A stretch of 26,808 bases of DNA from Mesostigma viride. Taxonomy: Eukaryota; Streptophyta; Mesostigmatophyceae; Mesostigmatales; Mesostigmataceae. The notes below the pieces were generated by a model. The model had not been told where the DNA came from. It saw only the letters and a program-made list of their open reading frames with translations, and did no database searches. How positions within the stretch are numbered: the first letter of the stretch is position 1; every line of letters begins with the position of its first letter. Position numbers and translations under genes: made by a program. Below are positions 10,646 to 17,500 of this stretch, one piece after another. The stretch covers positions 64,001 through 90,808 of the forward strand of contig RPFO01001065.1 of assembly GCA_009746045.1 (NCBI GenBank). The letters run 5' to 3'.

Positions 10646-10655
10646 GACAGCTGTC
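10646..10655. repeat. Unit 1/2 junction palindrome GACAGCTGTC
   Basis: The end of unit 1 (GACA), a GC linker at 10650-10651, and the start of unit 2 (TGTC) make a perfect 10-bp palindrome. At the outer edges of the insertion the GC is missing and satellite DNA follows directly. A short linker between joined termini resembles an LTR-LTR circle junction. Confidence 0.8.
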
Positions 10656-11788
10656 ACGTCCGTGATCATTTACGTCCGTGCACTCAAGAAGTTACGCGGT
10701 TGCCGTAATCGGAATCGTTACCGACGTTTGGTTGGTTCCGATTCAGTAGGCCGCAGGCTTTGTTCCTTGGGCCGGTGTGGAGCGCCGCGCCGGAAAGGCC
10801 TGAATTTCTAGAGTGACAGTCTTAGGTGACCTGACTTAGGTTCAGGCGCAAGACTTTGGGGCGCAAAGCCTTGGTGGCTTGCGCAATATTCCGGTGCGTG
10901 ACATTTGGCAGTTATGAATCTTTTGTATTGTCCAGACGGAATGATGTTCAGTCCATCTGACAAAGCTAGATACGCAGATCGTAGTGTGCGGTGTGCTGGC
11001 TCGCACGTGGTTGTCGAACAGACTTGCTCTGCATTTTGCTGGCAGTCTAACTGCACGTCAGGCGGCTTGCTGGCAAATGCGACAGCGCATGGATGCCGGG
11101 ATTTTTGGAGGTATTTAGGAGCAGCGCAGCGGCCATGGTGGTCGTTGTTCGCTCGTTTCTCTCCCTCACAACTAGTTTGTTGTCTTCATGGGGTTAAACT
11201 TCTCGAACAGCCCGGAGCAGCCCCCGTGAGTGGTTGCATGTCGTTGCCATGACGATGGTTGATAAGATTGACAATGGTTTGATCCGGTTGGGATGTTGTT
11301 GGCATTGTGGACGAGAAACGTTCTGCTGACCCGGGAACAGTCCCGGGAAAGGGCCGGTTCGTCGTTGGCCAGTGTGCCAGTAACTGGGACATGAGCGCAG
11401 AGTCACACAGTTGATATAGATTATGACGTAAGTAAACACTGTTGCGCCACAGTGGCGTCATGGTCGGTCTGTGGTGATTTCGATGGGTCTCAAGGATATG
11501 TAGTTACTCTTACAGTTGCGGCAGCACAACTCGGCATTCATTGTAATTTGTCAAATGTTATGGAATGAATGGTTTGGGCATTGCTTTCATCATAAAGCAT
11601 TATTGCAATCTTCATAATATAAATATCGGCTGGCTGCGCTGCCTGTCATGAAGGTGGTGGTGCCGTCAAGGACCACACCTATCATTTCCACATTATTTAA
11701 TATAGTGGATCACACACAAGAGTACTCTATTGCTATGGATATGCCTTCCAAGTGATAGGCTAGGATATAATGGCACGCAAACGCGACA
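10652..11788 (+). mobile_element. LTR-like unit 2 (no internal segment)
   Basis: Unit of 1137 bp. Its 5' part matches unit 1 without any difference I could see. It passes directly from TTATTTAA (ending 11700) into the shared 3' segment TATAGTGG (11701). The 310-bp segment present in unit 1 is therefore absent, and the two alternative joints share the dinucleotide AA. No credible gene. Confidence 0.7.
11618..11625 (+). promoter_or_regulatory. TATA-like box, unit 2
   Basis: The same TATAAATA as in unit 1. In this unit no structured internal segment lies downstream, and transcription from here would run into unit 3. Confidence 0.35.
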
Positions 11789-11794
11789 GCTGTC
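11785..11794. repeat. Unit 2/3 junction palindrome GACAGCTGTC
   Basis: Identical to the unit 1/2 junction, with the GC linker at 11789-11790. Confidence 0.8.
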
Positions 11795-12756
11795 ACGTCC
11801 GTGATCATTTACGTCCGTGCACTCAAGAAGTTACGCGGTTGCCGTAATCGGAATCGTTACCGACGTTTGGTTGGTTCCGATTCAGTAGGCCGCAGGCTTT
11901 GTTCCTTGGGCCGGTGTGGAGCGCCGCGCCGGAAAGGCCTGAATTTCTAGAGTGACAGTCTTAGGTGACCTGACTTAGGTTCAGGCGCAAGACTTTGGGG
12001 CGCAAAGCCTTGGTGGCTTGCGCAATATTCCGGTGCGTGACATTTGGCAGTTATGAATCTTTTGTATTGTCCAGACGGAATGATGTTCAGTCCATCTGAC
12101 AAAGCTAGATACGCAGATCGTAGTGTGCGGTGTGCTGGCTCGCACGTGGTTGTCGAACAGACTTGCTCTGCATTTTGCTGGCAGTCTAACTGCACGTCAG
12201 GCGGCTTGCTGGCAAATGCGACAGCGCATGGATGCCGGGATTTTTGGAGGTATTTAGGAGCAGCGCAGCGGCCATGGTGGTCGTTGTTCGCTCGTTTCTC
12301 TCCCTCACAACTAGTTTGTTGTCTTCATGGGGTTAAACTTCTCGAACAGCCCGGAGCAGCCCCCGTGAGTGGTTGCATGTCGTTGCCATGACGATGGTTG
12401 ATAAGATTGACAATGGTTTGATCCGGTTGGGATGTTGTTGGCATTGTGGACGAGAAACGTTCTGCTGACCCGGGAACAGTCCCGGGAAAGGGCCGGTTCG
12501 TCGTTGGCCAGTGTGCCAGTAACTGGGACATGAGCGCAGAGTCACACAGTTGATATAGATTATGACGTAAGTAAACACTGTTGCGCCACAGTGGCGTCAT
12601 GGTCGGTCTGTGGTGATTTCGATGGGTCTCAAGGATATGTAGTTACTCTTACAGTTGCGGCAGCACAACTCGGCATTCATTGTAATTTGTCAAATGTTAT
12701 GGAATGAATGGTTTGGGCATTGCTTTCATCATAAAGCATTATTGCAATCTTCATAA

Positions 12757-12764
12757 TATAAATA
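12757..12764 (+). promoter_or_regulatory. TATA-like box, unit 3
   Basis: TATAAATA as in units 1 and 2, about 80 bp upstream of the unit 3 internal segment, so it could drive the second candidate structured RNA. Confidence 0.4.
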
Positions 12765-12914
12765 TCGGCTGGCTGCGCTGCCTGTCATGAAGGTGGTGGT
12801 GCCGTCAAGGACCACACCTATCATTTCCACATTATTTAAACGAGCGAACAACCCATGATGGGTTCAGTCCGGCCAGCCTGGATGTTCCTCCTGCTTCACC
12901 CAGGGAAGCACAAG

Positions 12915-13050
12915 GAAAAGGTTATTGCTTAGCCTTCAAAAGCATCTGAAGAGGTTAGGCTTTTCCCGGTAAAAAGCCATCGAAGGGGTTATTGCTAAGC
13001 CTTTAAAAGCATGCATGTTAAGGTTGTTGCTGATCCTGGAAAAGCATCTT
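12915..13050 (+). repeat. Four degenerate 33-35-bp hairpin modules, unit 3
   Basis: The modules start near 12915, 12948, 12982 and 13017. The inner stem is kept in all four: TGCTT/AAGCA, GGCTTTT/AAAAGCC, TGCT/AGCA and TGCT/AGCA. The interleaved outer stem is good in module 1 (AAGGTT with AGCCTT) and usable with G-U pairs in module 3. It is weak in modules 2 and 4, so a pseudoknot is less well supported here than in unit 1. Confidence 0.6.
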
Positions 13051-13052
13051 TG

Positions 13053-13080
13053 AGCAGCTGGATTTTTTTTTTTTGCTGCT
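13053..13080 (+). other. T12-run hairpin, unit 3
   Basis: AGCAGC (13053-13058) and GCTGCT (13075-13080) pair around a loop containing twelve T (13063-13074). The arms differ in sequence from the unit 1 arms (GGGAA/TTCCC) at the matching place, yet both sets are complementary. Confidence 0.35.
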
Positions 13081-13171
13081 GCCTGGAATGACGCCCTCTT
13101 TGGGCTTCCTTCTTTAGTGTGAGATGCCTTTCTTTCACTTTTTGCTCTCACGTTGTTGTGAGCTAAATAGT

Positions 13172-13182
13172 GGGGGGGGAGG
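13172..13182 (+). other. Polypurine-tract-like run, unit 3
   Basis: Eight G followed by AGG, all purine, preceded by GAGCTAAATAGT; unit 1 has GAGCTAAAAAGT at the same place. It marks the end of the internal segment. Confidence 0.35.
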
Positions 13183-13270
13183 TGGCATATCACACACATG
13201 ATTACTGCTGATAGTGGATGCATTCAAGTAGCGGTAATGATCAGTCCAGGATATAATGGCACGCAAACGC

Positions 13271-13280
13271 GACAGCTGTC
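13271..13280. repeat. Unit 3/4 junction palindrome GACAGCTGTC
   Basis: Identical to the other two junctions, with the GC linker at 13275-13276, although sequence on both sides is partly divergent. Confidence 0.8.
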
Positions 13281-14035
13281 ACGTCCGTGATCATTTACGT
13301 CCGTGCACTCAAGAAGTTACGCGATTGCCGTAATCGGAATCGTTACGTCCGACGTTTGGTTGGTTCCGATTCAGTATAGGCCGCAGGCTTTGTTCCTTGG
13401 GCCGGTGTGGAGCGCCGCGCCGGAAAGACCTGAATTTCTAGAGTGACAGTCTTAGGTGACCTGACTTAGGTTCGGGCGCAAGACTTTGGGGCGCAAAGCC
13501 TTGGTGGCTTGCGCAATATTCCGGTGCGTGACATTTGGCAGTTATGAATCTTTTGTATTGTCCAGACGGAATGATGTTCAGTCCATCTGACAAAGCTAGA
13601 TACGCAGATCGTAGTGTGCGGTGTGCTGGCTCGCACGTGGCTGTCGAACGTCAGACTTGCTCTGCATTTTGCTGGCAGTCTAACTGCACGTCAGGCGGCT
13701 TGCTGGCAAATGCGACAGCGCATGGATGCCGGGATTTTTGGAGGTATTTAGGAGCACAGCAGCGGCCATGGTGGTCGTTGTTCGCTCGTTACTCTCCCTC
13801 ACAACTTGGTGTTGTCGTCAAGGGGTTTAATAGTGGAACAATCCGGAGCAGCCCCCGAGAGTGGTTGCAATGAGTAATTGTCATGAGATTGGTTGACGGA
13901 AGTGATAACTGTTTGGTTTCGTCAAGATGATGTGTGTATTGTGGGCGAGACTCGGGAAGGAACCCGGTCGTCGTTGGCCAGTGAGCCATAGCTGGGGTAA
14001 GCGGGATAGGTAGACAGGATAGGGGGCGCTAAAGG

Positions 14036-14068
14036 ACACTGCCAGCCGTAAGCCAAGCGGAGCAGTGT
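14036..14068. repeat. Stem ACACTGC/GCAGTGT, unit 4
   Basis: ACACTGC (14036-14042) pairs with GCAGTGT (14062-14068). Units 1-3 have CACTGT/ACAGTG at the matching place (9988-10005 in unit 1). The pair next to the shared CACTG/CAGTG core is C-G here and T-A there. The loop length differs (19 against 6). One paired change alone is weak evidence. Confidence 0.3.
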
Positions 14069-14218
14069 GGCGTCACCCGAGGCCTGCTAGGTTATCAAGA
14101 ACCGCTTAGCCTTATTTGGACAGTGACGCACAAGTACGACATTATACGACTAGACAACACTTGTATTCTTGTCGATGTCTTTTGAAATTAAATGTGAATG
14201 GTTTGGTTGCTTTCCAAA

Positions 14219-14227
14219 TATATAAAG
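14219..14227 (+). promoter_or_regulatory. TATA box, unit 4
   Basis: TATATAAAG is a stronger TATA match than in units 1-3 and sits in the equivalent place despite surrounding divergence. Transcription from it on the + strand would cross the right end of the insertion (14401) within about 180 bp and enter the satellite array. Confidence 0.4.
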
Positions 14228-14401
14228 CATCATGGTTTTATTCTACACCTGGCTACGGAATTGCCTGTCATGAGGTCGGCGGCCAAGTATGTCCGTGACC
14301 TGCATCTCACTAATATAGTGGATCACACACAAGAGTACTCTATTGCTATGGATATGCCTTCCAAGTGATAGGCTAGGATATAATGGCACGCAAACGCGAC
14401 A

Positions 14402-14405
14402 CAGT
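14402..14405. repeat. Target-site duplication CAGT, right copy
   Basis: CAGT directly follows the terminus GCGACA and is the start of the resumed monomer (position 57). It pairs with the copy at 9199-9202. Confidence 0.65.
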
Positions 14406-14515
14406 TTGCTACCGGCTGGCACACGTTTTCAGTGAATTTTGGGCTCCAGATTTAAATGCAACGTGCGGTTTGAGGCAGGGGAAAACATGCGTGGACGATA
14501 GGAATTATAGCACCG
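14402..14515 (+). repeat. 3' part of the interrupted satellite monomer
   Basis: These 114 bases are monomer positions 57-170, unchanged. Together with 9141-9202 they rebuild one complete monomer plus the 4-bp duplication, showing that the 5.2-kb block is an insertion into a pre-existing array and not a boundary between two arrays. Confidence 0.95.
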
Positions 14516-17500
14516 GCGGGCTTCAAAGTGCCGGACGGCAGGCGGTACCACCATTCCGTGGCAGCTTGGCCCAGTTTGCTACCGGCTGGCACACGTTTTC
14601 AGTGAATTTTGGGCTCCAGATTTAAATGCAACGTGCGGTTTGAGGCAGGGGAAAACATGCGTGGACGATAGGAATTATAGCACCGGCGGGCTTCAAAGTG
14701 CCGGACGGCAGGCGGTACCACCATTCCGTGGCAGCTTGGCCCAGTTTGCTACCGGCTGGCACACGTTTTCAGTGAATTTTGGGCTCCAGATTTAAATGCA
14801 ACGTGCGGTTTGAGGCAGGGGAAAACATGCGTGGACGATAGGAATTATAGCACCGGCGGGCTTCAAAGTGCCGGACGGCAGGCGGTACCACCATTCCGTG
14901 GCAGCTTGGCCCAGTTTGCTACCGGCTGGCACACGTTTTCAGTGAATTTTGGGCTCCAGATTTAAATGCAACGTGCGGTTTGAGGCAGGGGAAAACATGC
15001 GTGGACGATAGGAATTATAGCACCGGCGGGCTTCAAAGTGCCGGACGGCAGGCGGTACCACCATTCCGTGGCAGCTTGGCCCAGTTTGCTACCGGCTGGC
15101 ACACGTTTTCAGTGAATTTTGGGCTCCAGATTTAAATGCAACGTGCGGTTTGAGGCAGGGGAAAACATGCGTGGACGATAGGAATTATAGCACCGGCGGG
15201 CTTCAAAGTGCCGGACGGCAGGCGGTACCACCATTCCGTGGCAGCTTGGCCCAGTTTGCTACCGGCTGGCACACGTTTTCAGTGAATTTTGGGCTCCAGA
15301 TTTAAATGCAACGTGCGGTTTGAGGCAGGGGAAAACATGCGTGGACGATAGGAATTATAGCACCGGCGGGCTTCAAAGTGCCGGACGGCAGGCGGTACCA
15401 CCATTCCGTGGCAGCTTGGCCCAGTTTGCTACCGGCTGGCACACGTTTTCAGTGAATTTTGGGCTCCAGATTTAAATGCAACGTGCGGTTTGAGGCAGGG
15501 GAAAACATGCGTGGACGATAGGAATTATAGCACCGGCGGGCTTCAAAGTGCCGGACGGCAGGCGGTACCACCATTCCGTGGCAGCTTGGCCCAGTTTGCT
15601 ACCGGCTGGCACACGTTTTCAGTGAATTTTGGGCTCCAGATTTAAATGCAACGTGCGGTTTGAGGCAGGGGAAAACATGCGTGGACGATAGGAATTATAG
15701 CACCGGCGGGCTTCAAAGTGCCGGACGGCAGGCGGTACCACCATTCCGTGGCAGCTTGGCCCAGTTTGCTACCGGCTGGCACACGTTTTCAGTGAATTTT
15801 GGGCTCCAGATTTAAATGCAACGTGCGGTTTGAGGCAGGGGAAAACATGCGTGGACGATAGGAATTATAGCACCGGCGGGCTTCAAAGTGCCGGACGGCA
15901 GGCGGTACCACCATTCCGTGGCAGCTTGGCCCAGTTTGCTACCGGCTGGCACACGTTTTCAGTGAATTTTGGGCTCCAGATTTAAATGCAACGTGCGGTT
16001 TGAGGCAGGGGAAAACATGCGTGGACGATAGGAATTATAGCACCGGCGGGCTTCAAAGTGCCGGACGGCAGGCGGTACCACCATTCCGTGGCAGCTTGGC
16101 CCAGTTTGCTACCGGCTGGCACACGTTTTCAGTGAATTTTGGGCTCCAGATTTAAATGCAACGTGCGGTTTGAGGCAGGGGAAAACATGCGTGGACGATA
16201 GGAATTATAGCACCGGCGGGCTTCAAAGTGCCGGACGGCAGGCGGTACCACCATTCCGTGGCAGCTTGGCCCAGTTTGCTACCGGCTGGCACACGTTTTC
16301 AGTGAATTTTGGGCTCCAGATTTAAATGCAACGTGCGGTTTGAGGCAGGGGAAAACATGCGTGGACGATAGGAATTATAGCACCGGCGGGCTTCAAAGTG
16401 CCGGACGGCAGGCGGTACCACCATTCCGTGGCAGCTTGGCCCAGTTTGCTACCGGCTGGCACACGTTTTCAGTGAATTTTGGGCTCCAGATTTAAATGCA
16501 ACGTGCGGTTTGAGGCAGGGGAAAACATGCGTGGACGATAGGAATTATAGCACCGGCGGGCTTCAAAGTGCCGGACGGCAGGCGGTACCACCATTCCGTG
16601 GCAGCTTGGCCCAGTTTGCTACCGGCTGGCACACGTTTTCAGTGAATTTTGGGCTCCAGATTTAAATGCAACGTGCGGTTTGAGGCAGGGGAAAACATGC
16701 GTGGACGATAGGAATTATAGCACCGGCGGGCTTCAAAGTGCCGGACGGCAGGCGGTACCACCATTCCGTGGCAGCTTGGCCCAGTTTGCTACCGGCTGGC
16801 ACACGTTTTCAGTGAATTTTGGGCTCCAGATTTAAATGCAACGTGCGGTTTGAGGCAGGGGAAAACATGCGTGGACGATAGGAATTATAGCACCGGCGGG
16901 CTTCAAAGTGCCGGACGGCAGGCGGTACCACCATTCCGTGGCAGCTTGGCCCAGTTTGCTACCGGCTGGCACACGTTTTCAGTGAATTTTGGGCTCCAGA
17001 TTTAAATGCAACGTGCGGTTTGAGGCAGGGGAAAACATGCGTGGACGATAGGAATTATAGCACCGGCGGGCTTCAAAGTGCCGGACGGCAGGCGGTACCA
17101 CCATTCCGTGGCAGCTTGGCCCAGTTTGCTACCGGCTGGCACACGTTTTCAGTGAATTTTGGGCTCCAGATTTAAATGCAACGTGCGGTTTGAGGCAGGG
17201 GAAAACATGCGTGGACGATAGGAATTATAGCACCGGCGGGCTTCAAAGTGCCGGACGGCAGGCGGTACCACCATTCCGTGGCAGCTTGGCCCAGTTTGCT
17301 ACCGGCTGGCACACGTTTTCAGTGAATTTTGGGCTCCAGATTTAAATGCAACGTGCGGTTTGAGGCAGGGGAAAACATGCGTGGACGATAGGAATTATAG
17401 CACCGGCGGGCTTCAAAGTGCCGGACGGCAGGCGGTACCACCATTCCGTGGCAGCTTGGCCCAGTTTGCTACCGGCTGGCACACGTTTTCAGTGAATTTT

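Larger units (their letters stand above)
9203..10649 (+). mobile_element. LTR-like unit 1 (with internal segment)
   Basis: Unit of 1447 bp. It opens with a direct repeat ACGTCCGTG (9207-9215 and 9223-9231). A nested hairpin lies at 9397-9435: GCGCAAG/CTTGCGC outside, CTTTG/CAAAG inside. Two CCCGGG sites follow at 9881-9898, a TGACGTAA word at 9975-9982, and a TATA-like box at 10169. The 310-bp internal segment is at 10252-10561. The final 88 bp (10562-10649) match units 2 and 4. Overlapping open frames in the 5' half (for example 115 codons at 9456-9803) are not credible genes (see rejected items). Confidence 0.7.
12840..13195 (+). ncRNA. Candidate structured RNA region, unit 3
   Basis: Diverged counterpart of 10252-10575. 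Matching stems are: ACCCA/TGGGT (12851-12863); TGCTTC/GAAGCA (12892-12910), where unit 1 has TGCTTG/CAAGCA; four hairpin modules (12915-13050); AGCAGC/GCTGCT around a T12 run (13053-13080); and GTGTGAGATGCC (13117-13128) with GGCATATCACAC (13184-13195), 11 of 12 paired, enclosing CTCAC/GTGAG. Loops and many stem bases differ from unit 1 while pairing is kept, as expected of a selected fold. Transcription is unproven, and no known family is recognised. Confidence 0.35.
11791..13274 (+). mobile_element. LTR-like unit 3 (divergent internal and 3' segments)
   Basis: Unit of 1484 bp. The first ~1050 bp look identical to units 1 and 2. From about 12840 it carries a diverged version of the internal segment, then a diverged 3' segment (13181-13274) that becomes identical to the others again in its last bases (AGGATATAATGGCACG onward). 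The unit is thus a mosaic, and its divergent part is continuous with the divergent unit 4. Confidence 0.7.
9203..14401 (+). mobile_element. 5.2-kb insertion of four tandem LTR-like units
   Basis: This is foreign DNA splitting one satellite monomer, with the array continuing in register on both sides. It consists of four head-to-tail units that each start TGTCACG and end CGCGACA, separated by GC. The outer ends are TGTCACGT and ACGCGACA, a 7/8-match terminal inverted repeat with TG...CA ends. A 4-bp CAGT duplication flanks it. No transposase, integrase, reverse transcriptase or gag motif is readable on either strand, so the element is non-autonomous. LTR-type ends, + strand TATA boxes and a polypurine run favour an LTR-derived (TRIM-like) element. 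Ginger-type DNA transposons also have TGT...ACA ends and 4-bp duplications and are an alternative. No primer-binding site was recognised. Confidence 0.6.
13277..14401 (+). mobile_element. LTR-like unit 4 (divergent, no internal segment)
   Basis: Unit of 1125 bp in three blocks. 13277-~13790 is close to units 1-3, with about seven base changes plus insertions GTC (13347-13349), TA (13377-13378) and GTC (13650-13652). ~13790-14313 is strongly diverged but colinear. 14314-14401 is identical to the 3' segments of units 1 and 2. The internal segment is missing. Sharp changes of similarity along one unit point to recombination or conversion between two element lineages. The few changes in the first block are not biased to C-to-T, so RIP is not indicated. 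Confidence 0.65.
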
